Assembly: GCA_015068935.1 (NCBI GenBank)
Contig: SVJO01000003.1
Span: forward strand, 1 to 64,000
Direction: 5' to 3'
Length of the DNA: 64,000 bases
Source of the DNA: Oscillospiraceae bacterium
GTDB taxonomy: Bacteria; Bacillota; Clostridia; UBA1381; UBA9506
The first letter of the stretch is position 1. Each line of letters starts with the position of its first letter. Positions 17,667 to 31,783 of the stretch are shown here, one piece after another. Below the pieces are notes generated by a model. That model did no database searches, was not told the origin of the DNA, and saw only the letters and a program-made list of their open reading frames with translations. Both the position numbers and the translations under genes were made by a program.

Positions 17667-18071
17667 ATGAAAAAGGTTTCTTCGGCTGTGAAGAAGGAAA
17701 CGCTTTACATCGCCGTATGGGTGACATTTCTAAGTGCTTTGTTGCAGTCGTGCTTTCTTATAACGGCAAGCTGGGACATATCGGTGCTTTTGGGAAACAT
17801 TTTATCAGGCGGAGTCTCCGTGCTTAATTTCTTTCTTATGGGACTGACTGTGCAAAAGGCAGTTGAAAAGGACGAAAAGGATGCAAAAAACACTATAAAA
17901 ACCTCTCAATCTCTGAGAATGTTAATGATTTTTGTATTTGCGGCAGTCTGTGTGGCTTTACCTTGGTTTAACACGTGGTCAATTTTAATTCCGCTTCTTT
18001 TTCCGCGAGTTGCAATTATGTTCAGACCGCTTTTTGACAAGAAAGAAAATCGAAAAGACAGCGGGGTGTGA
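17667..18071 (+). CDS. atpI: ATP synthase subunit I-like membrane protein
   Basis: Small ~4-TM protein immediately upstream of atpB. Confidence 0.7.
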   Translation: MKKVSSAVKKETLYIAVWVTFLSALLQSCFLITASWDISVLLGNILSGGVSVLNFFLMGLTVQKAVEKDEKDAKNTIKTSQSLRMLMIFVFAAVCVALPWFNTWSILIPLLFPRVAIMFRPLFDKKENRKDSGV

Positions 18072-18075
18072 GAAA

Positions 18076-18969
18076 ATGAAGAAAAAGAACTTTCGCTTTG
18101 CCGTAATAGATGTAATTTATATCATGATGATGACGCTGCCTGTGCTTTTTGGGATTATCTTAAAAATTCTTACAAATCCCCAAAGCGAAGGAGTAAGCAT
18201 AACGGGGGCAAAAATCTATTTTGAAATTCCGATGCCTCTGCAGAATCTGTTTATTACCGAGGCACAGATAAATTCGTGGCTTGTTATAATATCTGTGCTT
18301 GGCTTATGTCTTTATATGACTCACGGATTAAGTGTAAAAGCAAAAACCAAACGTCAGGTTCTGGCAGAATGGATTGTTGAGAAAACAGAGTCGCTGGTTA
18401 ATGAATCAATGGGCGATTATTTTAAAGGGTATGCTCCGTTTATCGCCGCTATACTTGCGCTTTCTGCTTTTTCAAGTCTTTTGAGTCTTTTCGGACTCTT
18501 TCCGCCGACGTCGGATATAAATATAGTCGCAGGGTGGTCAATTCTCGTCTTTATTCTTATAACATATTATAAGTTAAAAGGCGGCATTTTAAACTATTTA
18601 AAAGGATTTACAGAGCCGATATTTGTAATGGCTCCTTTAAATGTTTTAGGAGAAATCGCAACACCTGTATCAATGGCATTCCGTCACTATGGAAATGTGT
18701 TGTCAGGTTCAGTAATTGCAGTGCTCGTTGCGTTTGCGCTTTCAGGGCTTTCGTCGCTTCTTTTGGGCTGGCTCCCCGGAGCAATCGGAGAAATACCATT
18801 TTTCCGTATAGGTATTCCCGCAATATTATCAGTGTATTTTGATATTTTCAGCGGATGTATGCAAGCATATATTTTTGCAATGCTTACAATGCTGAATGTC
18901 TCAGGAGCATTTCCTGTGGAAGAATTTGAAAAAAGAAGACAGAAAAAATTATTAAAGAAAAAAATATAA
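18076..18969 (+). CDS. atpB: F0F1 ATP synthase subunit a
   Basis: Subunit a pattern (LNVLGEIATPVSMAFRHYGNVLSGSVI...). ORF-track start overlaps atpI; ATG 18076 preferred. Confidence 0.92.
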   Translation: MKKKNFRFAVIDVIYIMMMTLPVLFGIILKILTNPQSEGVSITGAKIYFEIPMPLQNLFITEAQINSWLVIISVLGLCLYMTHGLSVKAKTKRQVLAEWIVEKTESLVNESMGDYFKGYAPFIAAILALSAFSSLLSLFGLFPPTSDINIVAGWSILVFILITYYKLKGGILNYLKGFTEPIFVMAPLNVLGEIATPVSMAFRHYGNVLSGSVIAVLVAFALSGLSSLLLGWLPGAIGEIPFFRIGIPAILSVYFDIFSGCMQAYIFAMLTMLNVSGAFPVEEFEKRRQKKLLKKKI

Positions 18970-18995
18970 ATTAGAAAAATTCAGGAGGTTTTATT

Positions 18996-19277
18996 ATGGA
19001 AATTGCAATCAGTATTATTTTAGGGTGTTGTGCTTTGGGTGCAGGTATCTGCATGGGAATAGGAGCTGTCGGACCTGGTATCGGTGAAGGTAATGCGGTA
19101 TCTAAGGCATGTGAGGCAATAGGACGTCAGCCTGAAAGCAAGGGGTCTGTAACATCAACTATGATAATGGGCTGTGCCATAGCAGAAACAACAGGTATTT
19201 ATTCGCTTGTAGTTGCAATTCTTCTTATTTTCGTTGCACCTGGCATGTTTGTTGAATTGTTAAAGAGTGCATTATAA
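18996..19277 (+). CDS. atpE: F0F1 ATP synthase subunit c
   Basis: Two-helix proteolipid GAVGPGIGEGNAVSKACEAIGRQPESKG...MGCAIAETTGIYSLVVAILLIF. Confidence 0.95.
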   Translation: MEIAISIILGCCALGAGICMGIGAVGPGIGEGNAVSKACEAIGRQPESKGSVTSTMIMGCAIAETTGIYSLVVAILLIFVAPGMFVELLKSAL

Positions 19278-19304
19278 TCTTTAAAAGTAGCAAGGAGATT
19301 GCAG

Positions 19305-19806
19305 ATGATACAGTCATTAGATATTATTTCTGTAAATTTATGGGATACATTAATTTCTCTTGCTAACCTTATAATTCTTTTTCTTTTAGTTAAAAAATTT
19401 CTTTTTGGTCCTGTTAAAAATTTTATGAATAAGAGGCAGGAGGAAATTGAAAAAGAGTATAATGAGGCAGACAAGATGAAACAGGAAGCCATGAATGCTA
19501 AAGAAAAATATGAAGAGCAGCTTGAAAATGCTAAAGACAAAGCTGATGAGATTTTGTCTTTAGCATCTGACAATGCAAAACTGCGCGAGCAAAAAATTAT
19601 TTCGCAGGCTAAAGAACAGGCAGAAGGAATAATTAAAAATGCTAAGGCAGAGGCTCTCTTAGAGCGTAAAAAGGCAGAAGAGGGAATAAAGCATGAAATA
19701 GTAAATGTTTCAACACTTATTGCAGAAAAAATGCTTGAGAGGGAAATTAACATAGACGACCATCATGCCTTGATTGATTCTTTTATAGAGAAAATAGGTG
19801 AGACAG

Positions 19807-19823
<17 letters not shown>
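19305..19823 (+). CDS. atpF: F0F1 ATP synthase subunit b
   Basis: N-terminal TM helix (LWDTLISLANLIILFLLVKKFLFGPV) and long charged coil. Confidence 0.92.
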
Positions 19824-21827
<2,004 letters not shown>

Positions 21828-21832
21828 TGTAG

Positions 21833-24305
<2,473 letters not shown>

Positions 24306-24356
24306 TTTTTAGATTGCGTTTTTAATCTAATCATTCATTCAATGATTAGAATAGAT

Positions 24357-24413
24357 AAGATTTATTATATTAGTATTATTATATTAAGTATTATTATATT
24401 AGTATTATTTAGG
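24357..24413. repeat. AT-rich short tandem repeat (ttattatattagtatta-like units)
   Basis: tttattatattagtattattatattaagtattattatattagtattattta, three near-identical units. Confidence 0.7.
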
Positions 24414-24424
24414 TCTGATTTTGA

Positions 24425-24484
24425 AACCTCTAGAGGTTCGTTTTTTGAACCTCTAGAGGTTCATTTTTTAAACCTCTAGAAGTT
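24425..24484. repeat. Three 14-bp palindromes with 23-bp period
   Basis: aacctctagaggtt at 24425, 24448 and (aacctctagaagtt) 24471, each followed by a T-rich tract. Confidence 0.85.
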
Positions 24485-24563
24485 TTGTTTTAAGCTTTTC
24501 TTTGTTTTTTTGCCAAATTTTCAAAAAATAAAAAAATTGCTTGTTAATTATTAATTTTTTTGG

Positions 24564-24592
24564 TTGACTAATTAACGTGTTTGTTATATAAT
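24564..24592 (+). promoter_or_regulatory. Sigma-A promoter of serC-serA
   Basis: TTGACT, 17 nt, TATAAT. Confidence 0.75.
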
Positions 24593-24638
24593 ATTTAAAT
24601 AGATTATTTTTAATTATCAGATTGCGGAGGTATTGACT

Positions 24639-25721
24639 ATGAGCAGAGTTTACAATTTTTCAGCAGGCCCTTCCGTTCTTCCTGAGGAAGTGCTTAAAAA
24701 AGCAGCAGAGCAGATGACAGAATATGAAAATAGCGGGATGTCCGTTATGGAAATGAGTCACCGTTCAGCAGATTATGAGGCAATAATAGGGAAGGCTGAG
24801 TCACTGCTTCGTGAACTTATGCATATTCCCGATAACTATAAAGTGCTTTTCCTTCAGGGAGGAGCATCAACTCAGTTTGCAATGATTCCTTTGAACCTCT
24901 TGAAGAAATCTAAAAAAGCTGATTATGTTATAACAGGTCAGTGGGCTAAAAAGGCAGCTCAGGAAGCAGAAAAATATGGTGAGGTCAAAAAGGTCGCTTC
25001 ATCAGCAGATAAGACTTTCTCATATATTCCAGAGCTTGACAAGAGCGAATTTACACCCGATGCTGACTACTTCCATATCACATTTAACAACACAATCTAC
25101 GGAACACGTTATACTTCTCTTCCTGACACAGGAAATGTTCCGCTTGTTGCAGATATCTCATCAAATATTTTATCGGAGCCTATTGATGTAACAAAATTCG
25201 GACTTTTATATGCAGGAGCACAGAAAAACATGGGTCCTGCAGGTCTTACCGTTGTTATTATCCGTGAGGATTTAATCGGCGATGTTGAGCCTTTTGTTCC
25301 CACAATGCTCACATACAAGATTCATGCTGAGAATGGTTCTATGTATAACACACCGCCTACATATGCGATTTACATTTGCATGCTCGTTTTAGAGTGGCTT
25401 AAAGAAAACGGCGGAATTGAGGCAATGTATGAGACAAACTTAAAGAAGGCTGAAACTATTTACAGCTATCTTGACTCATCTCAGATGTTTAAAGGAACTG
25501 TTGAGCCTAAAGACCGTTCGCTCATGAACGTTCCGTTTATTACAGATTCAGAAGAATTAAATGCTAAGTTTATAAAAGAGGCTAAAGCTAAAGGTTTTGT
25601 TAATTTAAAAGGACACCGTACAGTCGGCGGTATGAGAGCAAGCATATATAATGCTATGAGCTTAGAGGGTGTCGAGGCTTTAGTTGATTTCATGAAGGAA
25701 TTTGAAAAAAATAATAAATAA
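24639..25721 (+). CDS. serC: Phosphoserine aminotransferase
   Basis: RVYNFSAGPSVLPEEVLK...MSVMEMSHRS; YAGAQKNMGPAGLTVVIIR. Confidence 0.95.
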   Translation: MSRVYNFSAGPSVLPEEVLKKAAEQMTEYENSGMSVMEMSHRSADYEAIIGKAESLLRELMHIPDNYKVLFLQGGASTQFAMIPLNLLKKSKKADYVITGQWAKKAAQEAEKYGEVKKVASSADKTFSYIPELDKSEFTPDADYFHITFNNTIYGTRYTSLPDTGNVPLVADISSNILSEPIDVTKFGLLYAGAQKNMGPAGLTVVIIREDLIGDVEPFVPTMLTYKIHAENGSMYNTPPTYAIYICMLVLEWLKENGGIEAMYETNLKKAETIYSYLDSSQMFKGTVEPKDRSLMNVPFITDSEELNAKFIKEAKAKGFVNLKGHRTVGGMRASIYNAMSLEGVEALVDFMKEFEKNNK

Positions 25722-25736
25722 AAGGCGGTAAGTCAT

Positions 25737-26903
25737 ATGTTTGACATTTTAACACTTAATAAAATAGCAAGCTGCGGACTTGAAAAATTAGACCCAGCTA
25801 AATATAACATCAGTGATTCTGCTAAGGACCCCGATGGTATAATTCTCAGAAGTTTTTCAATGCACGATATGGAGGTTGGGGAAAACCTTAAAGCTGTTGC
25901 AAGAGCAGGCGCAGGCGTAAATAATATTCCTGTTGACAGCTATACAGAAAAGGGTATTGTTGTTTTTAACACTCCGGGAGCAAACGCAAATGCTGTTAAA
26001 GAGCTTGTTATTGCGGGTTTGCTTTTGTCATCCCGTAACATTGTAGGCGGAATAGAGTGGGCAAAAACCTTAAGCGGAAAAGGTTCAGAAGTTGGAAAGC
26101 TTGTCGAAAAAGGAAAGAGCCAGTTTGTAGGTCCTGAAATTAAAGGTAAAACTTTAGGTGTTATAGGCCTTGGTGCTATCGGTGTTATGGTAGCAAACAG
26201 CGCAAGCGCTCTTGGTATGGATGTTATCGGCTATGACCCGTATCTCACAATTGACGCAGCGCTCCATCTGGCTACGACAGTCAAAAAAGCAGACAGTGCA
26301 GCTGAGGTTTATGCTCAGGCTGATTATATTACTCTCCATGTTCCGCTTAATGATTCAACTAAAGAAACAATTAACTCTGATACAATCGCACAGATGAAGG
26401 ACGGAGTAAGAATTTTAAACTTCTCAAGAGGCGAGCTCGTAAACGAGGCACATTTAGCTACAGCACTAGATGAAGGAAAGGTTGCTTGCTATGTTATCGA
26501 TTTCCCGTCAGATGCAGTGCTTTCAATGAAGAATGTTGTTGCAACTCCTCATCTGGGCGCTTCTACTCCTGAATCAGAGGATAACTGTGCAATAATGGCA
26601 GCTAAAGAATTAAGGGAATTCTTAGAAAACGGTAACATCAGGAATTCTGTTAACTTCCCTAACTGCGAAATGGCAAGAGAGGGCAGTTCAAGAATTACAA
26701 TTATGCATAAAAACACTCAGGGAATGCTTAGCTCATTCTCATCTGCAGTAGCGGATGAAAATATTAATATCCTAAACATGATTAATAAGAGCAAGAAGGA
26801 TAATGCTTATACAATCATGGATTTAGACGGCGACGTTTCTGCGGCGCTCAAAGAAAAAATTGAGGCTATTGACGGTGTATTAAGAGTAAGAATTATAAAT
26901 TAA
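25737..26903 (+). CDS. serA: D-3-phosphoglycerate dehydrogenase
   Basis: GKTLGVIGLGAIGVMVANSA NAD-binding motif, C-terminal ACT-like region, adjacent to serC. Confidence 0.93.
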   Translation: MFDILTLNKIASCGLEKLDPAKYNISDSAKDPDGIILRSFSMHDMEVGENLKAVARAGAGVNNIPVDSYTEKGIVVFNTPGANANAVKELVIAGLLLSSRNIVGGIEWAKTLSGKGSEVGKLVEKGKSQFVGPEIKGKTLGVIGLGAIGVMVANSASALGMDVIGYDPYLTIDAALHLATTVKKADSAAEVYAQADYITLHVPLNDSTKETINSDTIAQMKDGVRILNFSRGELVNEAHLATALDEGKVACYVIDFPSDAVLSMKNVVATPHLGASTPESEDNCAIMAAKELREFLENGNIRNSVNFPNCEMAREGSSRITIMHKNTQGMLSSFSSAVADENINILNMINKSKKDNAYTIMDLDGDVSAALKEKIEAIDGVLRVRIIN

Positions 26904-26916
26904 GTTTTAGAATGGC

Positions 26917-26944
26917 AAAACGGCTGGATTTTCAGCCGTTTTTT
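26917..26944 (+). terminator. Intrinsic terminator after serA
   Basis: aaaacggctg-gatttt-cagccgttttttat. Confidence 0.85.
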
Positions 26945-27153
26945 ATTTATAGGGTGGTTTCAAAAAATAAAAGTAATGTATTTATAATATATGTTTATGA
27001 TTTTTTATAATTGATTTTAATTTGGGGAAGATTGTGTTAGAATATAAAAAATAAGAGGTAAGGCAAGTAAAAATGTCAGAACTTGTAAACTGACATTTTG
27101 GAAACAAGAAAAATAACAATATCTTGTGCTTTGTTGAGTTTGCTCACTATATA

Positions 27154-27182
27154 TTGACATATATGTCTTATTATGGTACAAT
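27154..27182 (+). promoter_or_regulatory. Sigma-A promoter upstream of trxB
   Basis: TTGACA, 17 nt, TACAAT, about 155 nt before the start codon. Confidence 0.65.
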
Positions 27183-27337
27183 AACATCAAACTGCAAAAT
27201 TTGAGGGAAATTATCATTATAAGAAGTATATTAATGCATCAAACATCAGAAAATATAGAAGAAATATTAAGTATTTAAGCAAGGAAGCGGGAAATCTCTT
27301 CCCCAAAAATGCTTATTGGGAATTAGGTGTTATCGGT

Positions 27338-28234
27338 ATGTATGATGTATTAGTTATAGGAGGAGGAACGGCAGGACTTACAGCGGCAATCTACGTTCTT
27401 AGGGCAGGCAAAAGCGTCATGGTTTTAGAGAATGAGACATTTGGCGGACAAATAACATCTTCTCCGAAGATTGAAAATTTCCCTGGTTTTAAAAGCATAT
27501 CAGGAACAGATTTTGCAGACTCGCTTAAAGAACAGGCACTGAGCCTCGGGGCAGGCACAGATTTTTGCCGTGCTGATAAAATTATAGATAACGGCTCATA
27601 TAAAAAGGTTATAACAGAATATGGCGAGTATGACGCAAAAAGTGTTATAATTGCAACAGGCTCTAAGCACAGACATCTTGGTGTAAAAGGAGAGGAAGAG
27701 CTTTCAGGCATGGGCGTTTCATACTGTGCAGTATGTGACGGGGCTTTCTTTAAGGAAAAGGTGTGCTGCGTTATAGGCGGAGGAAATGCCGCTCTTCAGT
27801 CCGTTATGCATCTTTCGTCTTATTGCAGCAAGGTTTATCTTGTTCACAGGAGAGATGCCTTCCGAGGTGAAGAACGTCTTAAAGATTTGCTTTCAAAAAA
27901 GGAAAATGTAGAGTTTGTTTTAAATTCTGTGGTTGAAGAAATAAAAGGCACTCAAGAGGTTGAAAGCATCATTATAAAAGATGTCAAAACTGATGAAATA
28001 AAAGAGATTAAAACTGACGGTGTATTTATTGCAATAGGACAGGTGCCTGATAATTCGGCATTTAGTGATATTGTTGCGCTGGACGGGGAAGGCTATATTA
28101 TAGCGGGTGAAGATTGCAAAACCTCATGCGAGGGTATTTTTGCAGCAGGTGACTGCAGAACAAAATCAATCAGACAGCTCACAACGGCATCAGCAGACGG
28201 TTCTGTTGCAGGCCTTGCGGCATGCACAGAATAA
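27338..28234 (+). CDS. trxB: Thioredoxin reductase (NAD(P)/FAD-dependent oxidoreductase)
   Basis: VLVIGGGTAGLTAAIYVLRAGK; CAVCDGAFF redox motif; GIFAAGDCR. Confidence 0.9.
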   Translation: MYDVLVIGGGTAGLTAAIYVLRAGKSVMVLENETFGGQITSSPKIENFPGFKSISGTDFADSLKEQALSLGAGTDFCRADKIIDNGSYKKVITEYGEYDAKSVIIATGSKHRHLGVKGEEELSGMGVSYCAVCDGAFFKEKVCCVIGGGNAALQSVMHLSSYCSKVYLVHRRDAFRGEERLKDLLSKKENVEFVLNSVVEEIKGTQEVESIIIKDVKTDEIKEIKTDGVFIAIGQVPDNSAFSDIVALDGEGYIIAGEDCKTSCEGIFAAGDCRTKSIRQLTTASADGSVAGLAACTE

Positions 28235-28285
28235 TTAGGACTATATTTCGGTCAGTTTTCAATTAAGATTCTAAAGGAGAATAAT

Positions 28286-28978
28286 ATGCCATATTTTTAT
28301 TTTGATTATACGTATTTAATTTATGTTGTTCCTGCAATTATTTTATCATTTGCGGCACAGATAGCCGTTAAAAATGCTTTTTCAAAATATGACAAGGTTT
28401 ATTGCCTTAAATCGTTTACGGCTCATGAAATTACAAGAAGAATACTTGATGCAAACGGACTGACACATATCAGAGTTGAAAATGTTTCAGGTAGCCTCAC
28501 TGACCATTATGACCCTAGGGCAGGTGTGATAAGGCTTTCTGACACAGTTCGTTCATCAACGTCTGTTGCGGCAGTCGGTGTTGCGGCGCATGAGGCAGGG
28601 CATGCTATTCAGTATAAGAGAGGGTATGTTCCGATTAAGCTCAGAAATATGTTTTTGCCTATAGCAAATTTCGGTTCAAGGCTATCTATGCCTCTCATTT
28701 TGCTGGGAATTTTACTTTCAATGGAGCCTATGGTGTTTTTTGGAATAATCTTGTTTTCAGCCATTGTGCTTTTTCAGATTATAACTCTCCCCGTTGAATT
28801 TAATGCAAGCAGAAGAGCAAAAGAAACTCTTCTTGAGATGGGGATTTTAACAGAGCAGGAAACCAAAGGCGCATCTAAGGTGTTATCTGCTGCTGCAATG
28901 ACGTATGTCGCTGCGGCACTTGTGTCTTTGATGCAGCTTGTCAGACTTGTTAGTATTTTCTCTAAAAAGAGAAATTAA
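28286..28978 (+). CDS. Zinc metallopeptidase, YugP family
   Basis: HEAGH motif (VGVAAHEAGHAIQYKRGYVPIKLRNMFLPIANFGS). Confidence 0.9.
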   Translation: MPYFYFDYTYLIYVVPAIILSFAAQIAVKNAFSKYDKVYCLKSFTAHEITRRILDANGLTHIRVENVSGSLTDHYDPRAGVIRLSDTVRSSTSVAAVGVAAHEAGHAIQYKRGYVPIKLRNMFLPIANFGSRLSMPLILLGILLSMEPMVFFGIILFSAIVLFQIITLPVEFNASRRAKETLLEMGILTEQETKGASKVLSAAAMTYVAAALVSLMQLVRLVSIFSKKRN

Positions 28979-29006
28979 ATATTTATTTGAAAGGGTTGGA
29001 TAATTC

Positions 29007-29744
29007 ATGAAGGCTATTGTTTTAGGTGCAGGTAAAGGAAAAAGATTGCAGTCTGAAAAATTTCAGCTTCCCAAAGTTTTAAGACAGGCAAACGGGAGAG
29101 GTTTAATAGAGTATGCTTTAGACAGCATTGATTTTATTGAAAAAAAGGATACTGTGGTAGTAGTAGGCTATAAAAAAGAGGCAGTTATAGAAGCTCTTTC
29201 AGGAGAATATTTATTCTCAGAGCAGGCAGAGCAGCTCGGAACAGGCCATGCAGTTAACTGCGCTAAAGAGCATTTTGAGGGTTATGACGGTGACGTGCTT
29301 GTAATCTACGGAGATATGCCTCTGTTTACGCAGAAGACTTTTAAGAAAATCATCAAACATCACGAGGATACAAATGCTGATTGTACGGTTATGACTGCTT
29401 TTGTTGATAATCCGCCTGCATACGGCAGAATTATAAGAGACGAAAACGGAAATTTAGCTGATGTTGTGGAAACTAAAGACTGCAATGAAGAGCAGCTCAA
29501 GATAACAGAATTAAATATTGGTGTTTACGTATTCAATTCAAAACTCTTGTTTGAAAATTTAGCAGAACTCAAAAACAACAATGCTCAGGGTGAATACTAT
29601 CTTACTGATGTGCCTAAAATCCTTATTAAAAAGGGAAAGAAGGTTGCAATCTGCTCAGTTGATGACAATACAGAAATATTTGGTGTTAACACTGAGGAGG
29701 ATTTAGAATTCTGCGAAAAAGAACTTCGAAAAAGAAATGCTTAA
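29007..29744 (+). CDS. NTP transferase, GlmU N-terminal-like (UDP-GlcNAc pyrophosphorylase domain only)
   Basis: IVLGAGKGKRLQSEKFQLPKVL...EQLGTGHAVNCAKEHF...VIYGDMPLFT; no left-handed beta-helix acyltransferase domain. Confidence 0.85.
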   Translation: MKAIVLGAGKGKRLQSEKFQLPKVLRQANGRGLIEYALDSIDFIEKKDTVVVVGYKKEAVIEALSGEYLFSEQAEQLGTGHAVNCAKEHFEGYDGDVLVIYGDMPLFTQKTFKKIIKHHEDTNADCTVMTAFVDNPPAYGRIIRDENGNLADVVETKDCNEEQLKITELNIGVYVFNSKLLFENLAELKNNNAQGEYYLTDVPKILIKKGKKVAICSVDDNTEIFGVNTEEDLEFCEKELRKRNA

Positions 29745-29886
29745 GTTTTCAGCATGAAATATTATTTTTCTGTGACAAATTACTAAATACGTTGAAAAAA
29801 ATCCATACATAATATATAATATTAATATATTGGATTTTTTAAATCCCAGATTAATTTTTTACGGAAACAAAGGAGGAAGATTTGAT

Positions 29887-31701
29887 ATGAAAAAGAGATG
29901 TATTTCTTTACTTGTTGCGCTAGTGATGATTGCTGCAACCAGTATGACGGCTTTTGCGGCAGGTTTTTCAGATGTTGATGCAAGTTTTTCATGGGCAAAG
30001 GAAGCTATTGACACTCTCTCGGAAGAAGGGGTTATAAACGGTTATCCTGACGGGACATTTGCTCCCTCAAAAAATATAACTAAAGAAGAGGCTGTTGCCC
30101 TTTTTGCAAAGTCTTTAGGTGCAAATGACAGAGAGAATGCAGAGATTTTAAACTTTGCAAAGGATACATATTCTCAGCTTCTCGAAAATTATACATCATA
30201 TGCTAAAGATAATGCGGCTTTTCTTATCCATAAAGGAATTTTGACAACAGGCGAGATTTCATCATTTTTAGCAACTGCAAATAAAGGACAGGAGCTTAAA
30301 AGATATCAGGCAGCCGTTTTAATAGCTAAAGCATTAGGTGCTGATTACTGGCTTTCAGATAATCCTGATTATGAGCTTAATTTTAAAGATAAAAACGATA
30401 TTCCGTCTGATGCTATGCCTTATGTTTATTATGCAGCAGATAAGGGAATTATTACAGGTATGACAGAGGATACATTTGGTCCTTTGGGAAATGTAACACG
30501 TGCTCAGGTTGCCGTTATGATTTACAGAATATTAGATTCTATGGATTTTGAATACATAAGCGGCACTGTTACAAAGATTGATATAAACACTATTTCAATC
30601 AAAAACAGTGATGGGGATGCAAGAAGCTATAAAGTTCCCGCGGATGTTTACATAACAGTAAACGGCGAAGAGGCGAAGCTTGATGATTTAAAAGAGGGAA
30701 TGAGCATTGTAATCACAGGCTCAAACGGTCTTTTATATTCAATTGATGCTATAAAAATAATTCCTGATGAGACAATATATGGAGCATATAAAGGCAAACA
30801 GACTGATTCAAAGAGCACAACAGTTAAGATTGCAGATATTGAGTCAGGCGATGTAACAACATATACACTTTCTGCTGATGCGGCAATAAAATATGAAGGT
30901 AAATCTGCGACACTTTCATCTTTTAAAAGCGGTGACTATGTGACTTTAGAGCTCAAAAAAGGAAAGATTGCAGTTTTGAGCGGAGAGCCTAAGACAGTTA
31001 CTATAGAGGGGCTCATCTTAGAGGGAATAGAGTTTTCTCCTGATGTTACACTTAAGCTGAGAAATAATGATGATGAACTTTTAACGTATGTTGTAAAGAG
31101 CAATGCAAAACTCAAACGAAACAGTACTACTGTAGATTTCTCGGAGCTTGCAATCGGAGACGAGGTTGATTTAGAGCTTGAGTATGGTGTTGTTTCTTCT
31201 GTAAGGGCATTTGGAATAGATAAAAATGTATCAGGTACAATAGAAGAGATTACAATTTCAAAGAAAACTTCTTATATAACAGTTAACACAGGAAAGGATG
31301 TTGCTCAGTATGCAATAGCACGTGATGTTGAAGTAACTGTTGACGGAGAAGCAGCAACACTTTATGATTTGAGACTTGGTGATTATGTTGAATTCTCAGC
31401 ATCTTCAAGTACAATAACAAAGATTACAGTTTCGTCAGCTATCACAAACACAGAGGTTACAGGTGTTGTAAAACTTGTTAATACTACATACGGTATGATT
31501 GTTTTAGAAACAACAAATGCTGCAGGAGATGTCAGCGAAGCACAGATTTTTGTTAAGAGTACAGCTAAAATTTTAGATGCAAGCGACGGCAGAGTCAAGA
31601 GCGTCAAAGATATTAAGACGGGGCAGAAGATTATGGCTGCAGGTGCTATTAACACAGGCATATTTGAGGCTTCATCAATTATGATTTTAGTTCAGCAGTA
31701 A
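29887..31701 (+). CDS. S-layer homology (SLH) domain protein
   Basis: Signal peptide, then SLH motifs (SWAKEAIDTLSEEGVINGYPDGTFAPSKNITKEEAVALFAKSLG; YYAADKGIITGMTEDTFGPLGNVTRAQVAVMIYRI). Confidence 0.9.
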   Translation: MKKRCISLLVALVMIAATSMTAFAAGFSDVDASFSWAKEAIDTLSEEGVINGYPDGTFAPSKNITKEEAVALFAKSLGANDRENAEILNFAKDTYSQLLENYTSYAKDNAAFLIHKGILTTGEISSFLATANKGQELKRYQAAVLIAKALGADYWLSDNPDYELNFKDKNDIPSDAMPYVYYAADKGIITGMTEDTFGPLGNVTRAQVAVMIYRILDSMDFEYISGTVTKIDINTISIKNSDGDARSYKVPADVYITVNGEEAKLDDLKEGMSIVITGSNGLLYSIDAIKIIPDETIYGAYKGKQTDSKSTTVKIADIESGDVTTYTLSADAAIKYEGKSATLSSFKSGDYVTLELKKGKIAVLSGEPKTVTIEGLILEGIEFSPDVTLKLRNNDDELLTYVVKSNAKLKRNSTTVDFSELAIGDEVDLELEYGVVSSVRAFGIDKNVSGTIEEITISKKTSYITVNTGKDVAQYAIARDVEVTVDGEAATLYDLRLGDYVEFSASSSTITKITVSSAITNTEVTGVVKLVNTTYGMIVLETTNAAGDVSEAQIFVKSTAKILDASDGRVKSVKDIKTGQKIMAAGAINTGIFEASSIMILVQQ

Positions 31702-31740
31702 GGTTGATACTTAATTCAGAATTAATTATAGAGAAAATAT

Positions 31741-31783
31741 AAAAGAATAAGAGAGTAAACACAGTTTACTCTCTTATTCTTTT
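31741..31783. terminator. Bidirectional terminator between convergent genes
   Basis: aaaagaataagagagtaaac-aca-gtttactctcttattctttt, 20-bp perfect stem. Confidence 0.85.
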
